Shown here: positions 35,112 through 47,300 of the stretch, piece by piece
How the letters are laid out: the number at the start of each line of letters is the position of its first letter
Position numbering within the stretch: the stretch's first letter is position 1
NCBI RefSeq assembly: GCF_037392515.1
Contig: NC_090287.1
Span: forward strand, 10,669,501-10,733,500
DNA length: 64,000 bases
Origin: Haliotis asinina
Taxonomy: Eukaryota > Mollusca > Gastropoda > Lepetellida > Haliotidae
Direction of reading: 5' to 3'
The notes under the pieces: generated by a model
Told to the model about the DNA's origin: nothing
The model's database searches: none
Seen by the model: only the letters and a program-made list of their open reading frames with translations
Position numbers and translations under genes: made by a program

Positions 35112-38100
35112 ATGTCAAATGTTGATGACGACGAAGATGATTATATGTCAGACGCATTTCTTAAACAATGGTATGTTTACTTTGTATTCAATAGCAGGTA
35201 TTATCTTCACTGTAATCCTATCTAACATCGACTATAATTTATGCTGTGTGAAAGGTGAGATTCGGTCTAGGTTATGTATTTATTGAAAGACAAGCTGCAC
35301 ATTTGAACAGTGACATTATATGAGAAAGCATTTGGGAGTATTAAGCTGAGAATTATTAGAAAATATTCTTCACATAGACCAGCTGACAAACAGATGAATG
35401 TACATTGCTTATCCTGACATTTGCGCTCTGTTGAATGTTGACAGAAAAAGACAAAGATAAACTAGAACATTTATAAAAAAACAAACCAATCAGTGAACTT
35501 TTCAGTGTTGGAATATTCCACCGGGGTAGATGGAAATGCATGTAGATCTATTCAATGTTAAAAGAGTTTACGGGTGGAACTCTTTCCCAAACATTATATG
35601 ACCATTATATGATGGGTCCTAGTCAAAATGGCCACATGTCAAAATGGCCACAAATCTTCCAAGTCAAAATGGCCACAAAAAAGTCAAAATGGCCACAAAC
35701 CCCTAGTAAAAATGCATGGCCACACCAAAAAGTCAAAATGGCCATACATTATTTTATCATATTTATACTTATTTGTAAAAAGAGACATAAGAAGTTATAT
35801 CAGGCAAAACTTGATGATTATTACACATGTGTTATTAAATTATTTTCAACAAATAACAAATGTATATATGTATGTTTTTCAAGTACAAACACCTTTTTAC
35901 TGTTTGTTTTTACATGTCATTCGTGAGACCATTTTAATTCTAGTGAATTAACAAATATATATGTGTATGTTCTATATTCATGTACAGCATTACTTATTAT
36001 TTATTTATACTTACCTTCCACATGATTGTATAAGAACAATTACAATAAATACAGCGATGAACAATACATCAATCAATTAAGGCTTAGGCTTAATTAGTTA
36101 ACGAGGCATCTTAATTATGGATGTAATCACATGCTAAACAGTAATTAACAAACCACCTTAGTCATGAATTACAGTTATAAGGCACTTCATTACATGCAAA
36201 TGCATTTGCATGCTGGTTTTTCCTAATGATCTTGGTACACTTAACACACTTTACAGCCATGATAGAGGTAAGTGATATCATGTTCATATCTGTCCAGCAT
36301 TATATAGTAATGTATCATGACACTTAGTTGAGTCAACTGAGTCGAGTAAGTAAGTTGCTTACTTATTGTATTGTTATCATAACACTACCAAATGATTAAC
36401 GGGTCTTGAAATAACACCTCTAAGTATCAAGGAGGAAAACATTGAGAGATTAATTAAACATCTCCAAGTTTTAAGAAAGAAAATATTGCAATGTTTCAAT
36501 TAAACATCTACAAGTGGTAGATAAGAAAACATTGCTAGAGTACCTTTTGGACATAGGTTTATCCACTAGACTCCATCAGTAGAGGTTTCCCCTTCTGTGA
36601 GCCAGTCTCAAGAAGGGTGAACTTCTCATCCACCTCAGTCTCAAAGTATCAATTAGGAAAGTACCTCAATAATAAACACCATTTTGTTGTGTGATATATC
36701 TTCTTTTGTCATTCTCACACTTTGATATCAAATAATACAAATGTCATGAGCATTAAAAACTAATAAAACAATGTGTGGCCATTTTGACTTTTCTGTGTGG
36801 CCATTTTGACTAGGGGTTGTGGCCATCTTGACTGTTCCCTTATATGATGATATGATTATATGGGTAGTATGAATGGAGACATTTGCACACAAAAAGACCT
36901 ACATTACTTTGCGCAATGATTTACGATTTATGGTCTTTTTCCTGTTTGTTGCTTCTTTGTTTACAGAGATTAACAGTACCATGCATATTTTCTCAATGAC
37001 CAAGTTACGGAAAGTATGAAATCCTGATTAAATTCTTTTTATAAAGCAGTGACACAAGACCAGGGTTGCTGCCAGAACGTGTTGCTAAGAGGTTTGAGAA
37101 AGACAAAAAGAAGAAAGAGCTGAACAGTATGCATAGACAGATGTACAAGCCTCGTGCAACCCTTGAGAAGGAGAAGAGAGAGGAAGGTCTGAAAGTGAAC
37201 ATTGGCAGTGACAACAAAGGCTTTGCTATGCTTCAGAAGATGGGCTACAAACCTGGCATGGCAATTGGCAAAGCAGGTATTATACCAGTGTTTGGTTAAG
37301 GCCACATTCAGATTGTCAATGGCAATTGGCAATGTTGACATAACTGTGAACCTGTTTAAACAGAGTTATGATTGTTGTGTGAAGATTGGTATTTTTCATT
37401 AATTATGTTGTCAATCACTATTTTCTCTTGTGTGGATGCAGATAGTTACAGAAAAAGTATAGCTTGTAAACAAGCACTATGTTACATATGAAAAAGAAGT
37501 CATTGTAACAGAAAAAATATTTCTGGTCAAACATAAAGAGTGTTTTGAATTATGTACAGCATTTTGTTCTTTTGTCAGGTTCTGGTAGGAAAGAGCCAGT
37601 GCCCATTCAGTTGAAGCTAGGCCGTGGTGGCCTGGGTCAAGAAGCTCATCAGAAGAGGAAGCAGGAAGAGCAGAGGCTCATGAGAGCCAGCATGATTGCC
37701 AAGAGACAGAAGAGAGACAGCAGACAGCGGACAGAGTTTGTTCAGAGGATGGGAGGTCGCTTTGCAGAAAAAAGAGCAGATGGAGATCTCAGAAAAAGTC
37801 AGAAAGTCTGTGAACAGCTTGATGCTGAAGCCGTAAGTTTATAGGTGACTGATCTTGTTTCAGCTGGCATAGATGCTTACCTTCAAGGAGCTCTTTGTCT
37901 TCCAATGTGTAACCATATGAAGTGGTGTCTGCGAATCCCTCCCCACCGATTTTGTCCCCGAACAGCTGGTCATGGTTTGAAATGTAATCCTTGATTAGAA
38001 CTGATTGTGATGCTTGTCTGTCATCACTGTATTCATGTCTTTGAAGGGCATTTAGAAGTGAAATACATAAGAATGAAGATTCTTTATTAGGAGAATACGT

Positions 38101-39479
38101 TTCGGAGTTAATGCTTACTCCTTCACCTGATGTCCTTCTACCTTCAATGTCAACTTTTGGTCAAATTTACACATATAATTGCAAGGTGGAAACTGTCATG
38201 TACACCAATATGGTGTATTTACTCAAAAGAAGCTAAAGAATGATTTTTTTTTTCAAATGACTATATCACAGGACATGTTAACAATAATCCTATGAATATA
38301 AAACCTGATGTTCTCTAACTTCATTTGCGTATGTCAGTACTTTAGTACAGTAAAAACTGTGAAGTAAAACTGTTTTGTCTGTGTGTTTGTTTATTCAATA
38401 TCGTAAACATTACTTTTTACTTCATTTCAGGGTCTTACCAAGCCATCAGAGTATTTCTTTTGGCCAGTAGAATTCCATCCTAAAAACAAGAAGTTAAAAG
38501 CTAAGAATGACAGACTGAACCAAGGGTTGTCTGACATGACTGGAGGCTATGACTCGGTCCTAGATGATGATGAAGATGATAAAGATGAGGAAGAAGAGGA
38601 TGATGAAGAAGAAATGGAGTTGTTTACTGTAAGCAGTTTGTTCCTGTGCCTATAATTAAGCTTATTTCACTGATTTATCAATTAACTTCACTTATTGCAA
38701 AAACAGAAATCTGCATTCTTCTGTGGAATGCTATAGCTACCAGTGTTATTTAATTGTTTTGTGAAGATATGTGAACTACTGAAGTATTAGTACGCCAAGT
38801 TATGTGAGTGTTAGTTTTGTGCCGTTTTTAGCTACATTCCAGCAATTCCATGGTGCAGAAGACCAGAACACACATTGTACCCATGTGGGGCATTCGAACC
38901 AAGGGCATTTTAACCACTAAGCTATGCAAAGGTCTCCAAGTTATGTAAGCTTGTGTCTTTATTCATAGCAGCGAACAGATTTCAAACAAGAATGTCTAGA
39001 ATGCAGAGATTAAAGAATGTTAAGAAGTAATACTGTATAAGTACACAGTTTTTGAAGTTTGTAGTGTCTGGGTCTCATTCTATTGACACATTGATTCACG
39101 TGCTTATAAATTTCATTGTTTTATATTTTCAGGCTGCAGAGATGTTGGAGATTTTAACACTGTACCTTAGGAAAACCTATAAATACTGTGTCTGGTGTGG
39201 CACTAGATATGATGGTATGTTGGTTTATGAGCTTCCTCATGCTCAGTTTCAGTGCAAAACACAAAGCAATTCATTTGTCACAGGTGTGTTAGAACAAGGG
39301 TCTGCAATCAAAGCTTTCATGGCTCTCAGTAAAGTTAACTGTTTGTGTTTGCCCTATCCCTCTGTAATCCCTGAAGGCATTTAATTGAAGACTGTTAACT
39401 TGCTGAGTATTTTGATTCAGATGCTGCTGATCTGGCTTCCAACTGCCCTGGTGCCACCGCAGAAGCTCATGATGACTGA
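35112..39479 (+). CDS. GPATCH11: GPATCH11 (CCDC75), G-patch RNA-processing protein
   Basis: This is a complete 292-residue protein. Exons are 35112-35170, 37050-37276, 37579-37832, 38431-38628, 39133-39214 and 39421-39479. All are GT-AG and all phases close. The start MSNVDDDEDDYMSDAF matches the acidic DDYMSD start of the family, and CDTRPGLLPER follows. The G-patch domain spans about residues 75-120, with GFAMLQKMGYKPGMAIGK and LGRGGLGQE. Next come a basic coiled region (KRKQEEQRLMRAS) and an aspartate/glutamate-rich stretch (residues ~235-245). The C-terminal DUF4187 zinc-knuckle-like end is YCVWCGTRYDDADLASNCPG. G-patch proteins generally activate DEAH helicases; GPATCH11's own role is poorly known. 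The length is close to that of human GPATCH11. Intron 1 holds a 1.2-kb mobile element. Confidence 0.94.
35615..36839. mobile_element. Non-autonomous DNA transposon with AGTCAAAATGGCCAC arrays
   Basis: The 1,225-bp element is bounded by the perfect 10-bp direct repeat TTATATGATG (35605-35614 and 36840-36849). The ends mirror each other: GGTCCTAGTCAAAATGGCC at the left and the reverse complement GGGAACAGTCAAGATGGCC at the right. AGTCAAAATGGCCAC occurs five times plus a worn copy at the left (35621-35756) and three times inverted at the right (36773-36834). The AT-rich core has no recognised gene. The TSD length fits a Mutator- or hAT-like class. It lies in GPATCH11 intron 1. Confidence 0.8.
38803..38928 (-). 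mobile_element. SINE-A, diverged
   Basis: On minus: TAGCTTAGTGGTTAAAATGC (A box), GGTTCGAATGCCC (B box), then TACAATGTGTGTTCTGG and the body end. It lies in GPATCH11 intron 4. Confidence 0.8.
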
Positions 39480-40073
39480 GTCCTTGTCCAGTCGGCTGGA
39501 CAACTGCATGTCCTACTGCACATAGGATTTTCTGTGGATTTCATGAATTTATTGGTTCCATTCATGGAGAGATTGACAGAAAAGTGCACTTATCTTTGGT
39601 CAATGAAAACCACACTTTTTTATAAATTTGCTAATGTGATAAATGAATGTCAGTTGGTTCACATTGTGAGAAGCCTGTCTACATTTACAGTACAGCAGTG
39701 GGCATGAGTTGCGCAACATCTTGTACAGTGTTGTGTCCATTGATACCAGGCCCAACTGGCTCAGGGTTTTCAGCAAGATGTGCCCTCATTACGGATCTGG
39801 CCTCTTACTGTCAGCCACTGGTTGTAGTAGTAAACGTCCACAGTCATTTCTGGTTTTCTTCAGTTGTTCAAAGAGTTATCTGACAAGTCACAGCATAACT
39901 GAAGCACTGTTGTTCACAGTATTTTGTGGGTATGACTAGTAAGATGTCTGGATGTAATGCTGCCTGTGTTGTGATGTGTGTGAATGGAGGCTTGTGTCAC
40001 TGCAGCATTTTACTATGTGAATAAGTGGATGAGTATTTGTGTGTGAGCGAGGAGTGAAAATCTGCCGACGTGA

Positions 40074-40079
40074 AATAAA
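40074..40079 (+). terminator. Candidate poly(A) signal of GPATCH11
   Basis: AATAAA lies 595 bp after the GPATCH11 stop, with no earlier AATAAA noticed on this strand. It faces the COX20 signal only 25 bp away. Confidence 0.6.
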
Positions 40080-40103
40080 CAATACATGGCTGAAACTTCC
40101 TTG

Positions 40104-40109
40104 TTTATT
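40104..40109 (-). terminator. Candidate poly(A) signal of COX20
   Basis: AATAAA on the minus strand lies about 1.26 kb after the COX20 stop. If it is used, the two convergent transcripts overlap or abut. Confidence 0.45.
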
Positions 40110-41364
40110 ATTTCAACAAAATATAAAATTGATTTTTTCACACAGGACATTTCTTAGCCTGGACTGGTAGTCTTTGGCTATATGTACAACACGAACAGAT
40201 TCCAAGAATAACTACACACTGCACTGATCACACAAGACTCACTTTGTGAGTGGTGGTGTCTCCTCTCACATCACTGAACAAATTATTCACTATGCTGAAC
40301 ATATGAAGTTATTCACTAATTTACCTCAAAAGTCTCATATTTCCTTGAAAAATATATTCCAGTGAAAACTGCCACCTAACATGTAATGTTGGGTATGTAT
40401 CTGAGTTTAAGTATTTTTTCACTTTATTACCTTAATATCAAATGTCCTTAAGTTGTAATATTGAGGGTGGCTGCCTATTGAGGACAGGTGGCACCTTGTC
40501 ATACACTCAGGATGGATTTCCTAATCAATATACATTGAGAGAAAAGATGTGCTCTTCTCAGATTCACAGACAGATCATCTGTTCTTGGTTTCATCACAAT
40601 ATACCATACATTACTGGTACATGTATATTTCTGTAATGCAGTTCATTCACACATATATTAACAAAATATGATAATCTCCTCATAATTAGAAAACAATGTC
40701 AGAGCAGCATGACCCTACACATTCCATTAATGCACATGTATCAAGTATGCGATATGAAAGATACGTCCCATATATTTCCAGGAATATTTAACTGCATTGC
40801 TTTACTCTGCTTTGCTTGCAATCCTAAGGACATTGAGACTTGTTTGATGTTCACAAGGTAGTGCATTTGACTTCCAAACGTAATTCATCACACATGCCCC
40901 AAGGCACTTTCCTAACTTAATCTGGAGGTGACTTTGATTGAAATAAACTTGACACTTTCCAAGGTGTACTCTGACCTTTGACTGTGTTTCTGGCATTTCT
41001 TATCAGTACAGAAATTGTTGCAGCCTGTAACCATCAATACAAACTGTAAACATGCATTTTCAGCAATTCAGATAGCTACAACTCTTGTATCCGTTACATT
41101 TTCAGTTGACAGTTGCATCTATTTTCAATTCTTATGAGCATATTTACTTCTCACCTTCACTAACCAACACACTAGCATAATAACATACATTTCAGGTAGT
41201 GTAAACAACTCCCAGTTGAGTCATATGGGTATGACCCAAAGTCCCACTGAATTCGTCACACACTCATTGTTGAAATTTGTGCATCGAGGCCCTCTATGAT
41301 GCATCATGAAATTAATACATTCAGTCTTCCACATATCCATTGATGAAACTATATCTTGCCTCTG

Positions 41365-44300
41365 TCACACTTCTTTACTGTCAGCATTTGACAGTATTTT
41401 CCTCTCAAGATCAGTTCCCTCATACAAAACCTTCATCTCCAGGCCCTTCTGCAACTGGCGTTGTTTGAATCGAGTGGCTGACCAATTGTACCTGCAGTAG
41501 GCCCTGGAAATACAGTGTATGCAATAACAGGGTATGAAACTCCAAGACAGAATAAGCCAGACCACAGGGCTGGTTGGTTATAAAACTTGCCAACCCTGAC
41601 CAAACTTACCTGCCCACAAAATAACGTCATATAATTATACTACATGTCTCAATTTTAACGTGAGCAGGTGAATTTGAGAATCTGGCAGTCTGCACAGATA
41701 ATAACCCATCCTAGACGTTTGGAAAGGCAGGTATTTCAGATGGTGACAATAGTACAGTTGGAGGATGCGGGCGGGGTGTCACCAACAAATCCCACAGTGC
41801 CATGGGGTCAATCGGACATAACCCTCAACCTGGGATCAGAATGTCCATAGTTTGATTCTCAGGTGGTTACTTGTACTTTTCTTGTTTGAATTAGCTCATC
41901 ACACAAGAGTGGGGAGCTGAGGATTTATTGTGAAACACAGTCCTCACTGGGTCTGCAGTTTTAGGAGCGCAGATTCAAAACAGACATGTATGACAATTCA
42001 AATATGACCAACCATGTCTCTGACATTTACATCTAAGTGCTTTCATCAATACCTGCTCTGTAAATGAACAGAACTTTTAACAAGAATCTGCTTCACAGAA
42101 ACAACAAACTAACATTTTCCAAGTAATATTTGGGGCATCATGATGCATCAAGATTCTTACCATGTTCCAAGTGTTCCCAGGAAATATGTTCCAAAAGCTA
42201 CATGTGGTGCTTTTCTGGTATTGCCTGTGAATCAAATTGGCAAAAAATGTTTGAAACATGAATATACCACAATCATGGAAATGTCAATATAATAGCATGT
42301 TACTACCACAGTTGAAATTTAAATCTCTGATCTGATACTTCCACGTGTGACAAGACAACGTTGCCATAGCAGGTCACTTAAAGTGAACCGATTAGCACCC
42401 TGAATATTATCTATTGTCAGAGTTGAAATTTCAGTGTGGCTCAGAAATAATGATCGATTGCTTCAAAAATCTGAGATTGGAGAAAACTGAGATTGTATCC
42501 AGTGATCGCGGTAGGTTTTGTACAAGTATGTGCAGAAATAAACTTATAAATATGTAGTCAAAATCTTTTGCACCTGGAATTTTCAGTACAATCCTGAATC
42601 CTGTTAAAATTTAAAAAGTACTTTTAAAATTATGTAGATCAGTATCTATGTGTCCCAAACGCACAAAATATTTTTTGCATGGTTTTATCATTTGTGTGAA
42701 AAACGCATGTTTCTGTGAACGTGAACGCAAACACTGAGATCAGAGAAAACTGAGATCAGATCTGTTCTCCTGATGCAATGTCCTATGGAGGTCTTCCAAT
42801 CTTAATGCAGAGAAGTACCTTAATCACTTCGATGTTGTAAATTATCTGATCAAAATGAGTCAACTTCATGGACACAAGTGGCTGATGTTTACCACTATGG
42901 TGAATAGCCATGGCAAATCTGACTATTGATCCCGTCTACCAGATCCTGGTATGGCTAAATGATGCAACTGTGCACAGCAATCGTGGCCCAATAGACCATC
43001 ATATATGACTTTGCGCACGTATAGAGTATCCTTGATATATTCTAGATGTTCTACAGTAGACAAAACTAGTTGTGTCTTTAAGCAAGCGTTGCAAACATTA
43101 GTGAGATCATACCAAATGAACTTGTTACATGTATCTAAGGCAGTTCAAACTAATACTTACTTGTCAAAAGGAAATATATGATTCCACCTCCAAGTCCACT
43201 TGATATACCCACAAGAAATGATTTCCGGAAACACGGGATCTCAGCTATGTTGTTCCCAAACACATACAAGGACTGCAATAATGTAAACACATCTTGTCAC
43301 AACAGGAAGGGTAATACAGCAGTTGACCAAAGTAAAATCCATATAACATGTCATGTATTTAAGGTCAAGGAAATCATTTGATTTCTACCATTCATAAATA
43401 GTGGAGGATACTATATTTACAAGACTCTTAAAATGCAAATCATGAAGTCAAGGAAGAAACAGATAAATAGAAAATGTGACAATATATTTAATTCCTTTGG
43501 AAATGTTTCATCTGTATGGATAAAATATCCTAAAACGTAAACATTTATTTCTTTCTGCACACTGGAGTAATCTATCTGTGTTTTGACTGCGATGACGAAT
43601 ATTTAGAACTGGAGAAATTGTGTCAGAGTAACTTGTGTCCTGACTGTGATTTAAACTGCCTACTATTCACCTGATGATGGTGCAAGATACACTGCAAAAT
43701 GCTGACATCCATAATCTTGCTTTCCCTAGATTGTTATTATATACTGAATCCCAAAGTAAATACAGAAATAAGACTTTTCAAAACAATGAAAACAAAACAA
43801 ACTTTTCAGACAATGTGGTGACTTTATTATGGTTGCATCAATTTGTTGACATGGTTTTTTTTGTCCAAATTGACAGTTACTACTAACATCAGTTTCTTTT
43901 CTGATGAAAAAACATATCAACCAAATGTACCTAAAAAAACAGACGTAATAAAAGGTTCCGTATGACATTCATGGATATGAAAATGCATGTGCAGAACATG
44001 ACAACCTTACCAATGAAAGCGAGTCTTAGACTTGCCTGAAATCATTCCTGTGTTGACACAATTACCATCCCATAACTTACAAGAGATGAGAGGAAAAAAG
44101 CTTTGGGACGATTGCAAGTTGGCCAGGCTACATGGAGGGTAGCCAGTCATTTCAATGATTTATGTTAGCCCGATTTACCAACTGCAGGAACAGTATCAGA
44201 CCACTAACAGCATCCATGACAGTTCATGATGTGCAGTAACATCACAATGTCAAGACAAATCACAGAAATCACATCTTCCAACAAGACAATGCCCTAGCCC

Positions 44301-47300
44301 ACAACATGGCATCCAAACAATGGCCTGTTCTAAGTCTGGATTTATGTCCAATAGAACACCTTTAGGACCAGACTGAAAGAAAACTCAATGACCTCCAACC
44401 AAGGCCAACAACTCCGCCTGAATTCAATCTGGCATTTCAACAAGTATGCACTTCAGTGCCCATGGCTTTCATCGATGCCCATCAAGGCAAGCATAGCACT
44501 GATCTTGATTTACCATGATTGTTAGTGTGAACTCTAAATGTGATTCTTTAAATTGTGTTAATCATAATAGTTAAGTTTGAACGCAATTCTCCAATTTCAC
44601 AGAATTTCTTCACCCTAAACAGTGAAAAGGGTGGATGTCCATCACATGCCATTATTTGAAAATATCTCTGGTATTCCTTGTCTGACTCTAATAAAGTATC
44701 CTAGCTGTGCAGGTTCTTTACGAATGCCTGGATGGTGTAGTCTCCAATCCAATTTGATCCTATTTCTGTGTTTTTCACCTTGATATTTAACATTGTCATG
44801 TAAAAATATGATGTCTACAGGCACGTAGCAAGCCATTTGTTTTGTATAAGTGTGATAGATTGCAATGCTTTATATTTATATAGTATTGAGGGTTGGCCCA
44901 ACTTTCATAGCAAAAATCATGCGTAATTTTGGGTAGCTACACCCCTGGTCTATTGTCTAGGATAACAGAAACAGACATTTGATTTATTTGAATCTGTGAA
45001 CTATTAACAACATCTTAGCCATTGGTAGAAAAATCAGAAAACCTATTACATCTATTTACCCAGGTACACAGCAAATGGTTATGTAATAACGAAGTTCCGC
45101 TGGTATCCTCAAGACAGTTTTGGCCTATAAGTGTTTTCAGGCTGCATGCAATACAGCAATACTGTACTAGCTTGCTGTAACGCATGTATTAGTGAGATAA
45201 ACCTACACATCATTTGTCATCATTCACTTGATGGTCAGTTAATGAATTTATAACAGGCATAATCAGCAGTAACAGCACTCAGGTTACTTGACATATGTTC
45301 CAATTTGGCATTTCTCCTGTTTGGAGTAAATATTCAACATTATACATTAAGGTCTGATGTGACATATGTATTACATGTTATGCAATAAGTGCATGTAAGT
45401 GATGCAAGAGGGTTTATCAGTTACTAAGACAAATATTGATCATAGGATTAATGATAACACACTGAATGATTAATTACTTTTATCTTCCACAGCGGATTTG
45501 TCAAAAGGCAGTGGACCTGTGCACCCAGTTGCGCAGGTCAATGCTCATGTTGTTGATTACAGACCGCCGCCAGCTGAAATATTGCTGAGTGCGGCGTAAA
45601 ACTAAACTCACTCACTCACTCAAAAGGCAGTGTGTATGCATGCAGATTTAATCATCTGTACTGACTACACCCTCTTGTGAAATGTGGGTGTAAACACAAC
45701 ATTCTTCCTTCAAAGAATTAACTGCCAATACGCTCACTGATTGACTGATCATTATTGGCTAACTAAACTACTTAGAATGGCGGACGTTATCATGATTATA
45801 CAATTAGTTGAAAGATGTGATATCTTAGGTGACCTACGAAGCTATACACCAAGGTGAAAAATCTGAAATGATGTATCACTTTTTTGCATATTAGAAAGAA
45901 ACATGACACAGAGAAGGATTATTTACCAGCTGAGGATGAATGGAATATCATTCTTTTATGTGGATATCGATGGATATATTTCTGAACAAGCTAATAGCCT
46001 GACATTGTTGCTCTTTTAAATTTAATATTTGCTTTGGTGAAAGATCAAATGCGCTGACAGTACTTTGCCAGATGATAATATGCACCACATATGATATATG
46101 TTTCTGCACCATTCTGCCCACTTGTAATTGAACACATCTGCATTACCTCACAATGCATGTCAGTTGCCATTGCCTCGTACAGCCTACTACAGTAAACTAC
46201 CCTGTTGCATCCTGTTTCTTGGTTTGCAGTTGTGTCACTCAGCTAACATCACTGGTAGAAACATTACGTGTATGCTTTCAGACGGATTAAACTTCTCATA
46301 GTTCGACTTGACAATTTTCCAGCGACACAGTAACATTTAAAATGTTTACATTCCCACAATGCAATCGTGGAATGTCACTGGACTAGTCAGCTTCATCTGT
46401 ATGTATTGATTTAAACATGCACTGGTAGTAGAAATGCAATGTTCAGATTGCCCCACATGGTTTAACTGTCATCAAACTGTTCATCATCTGTTTTGTCTGG
46501 TAACGTTCACTTCACCGTAGGGTGGCAAACACGTCAAGGAACACCGCATCATTTAGGCCTGTGCGAGGATTTTTAATTTAGATCACTGACACCATCTTTT
46601 GTTTTCTGTCTTAGACTAATCATAATTATCTTTAAAATTTTGAGAAGAAGTATTGAATTTTTAGAGAAGAAATACAGTTCACTCTACCCCAGTTACTTTT
46701 GTAATAAAGTATAGTTTTGCCCTTAACTGTTATAGCATCAAAGCCTTAATTGTAATGGTTCAGGGCAAACCTATACTTTGTTACAAAACACATTGGGGTA
46801 GAGCAAATTTTATCTCCAAGTTAATTAATTTGTTATAAAATTCAGCCGGATCTGTATTACAGACAACATACACTAGGTAATGCATAGGGCATGTCTGAAA
46901 TATGATTCATGTTGCCAGTCTGTACAATGTTAAGATATCACAGTCATACAACATGTGTCATATCTGGGATTTCTTTTTCCTAGTAAAGTACAAGTGGAAG
47001 TAGTGGTGGCAGAGTGGGCTAGGCGGCTGACTTTGTGTGCTGGCAATTAGGTGCCTGACTCTGAGGGGGCGAGTTCGAATCCCGGATGGGACACTATAAA
47101 AAAAAGCACTAGAATTTGTACTTTACTAAGAAAGTGAAATCCCAAATATGACACATGTTGCATTTGACCACTTTCCAAATGGCATTGTGTAATCAGATCA
47201 CACTCATGTTATAAACTCACTATATATATACTACCGACAGAAAATAAGGGAACCAAGAAATTGAATGTAGATGACTTTGACTGTGACAGGGTCTGTTATC

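Noticed and set aside
44029-44070. Minus-strand candidate COX20 first exon (MISGKSKTRFH, good donor)
   Set aside because: Ends in the wrong phase for the exon at 43272; the exon at 52336-52277 fits phase and composition.
46999-47090. Possible tRNA gene with variable arm
   Set aside because: The boxes are good, but the sequence is the head of a repeated SINE-C, with no proper acceptor-stem pairing seen.
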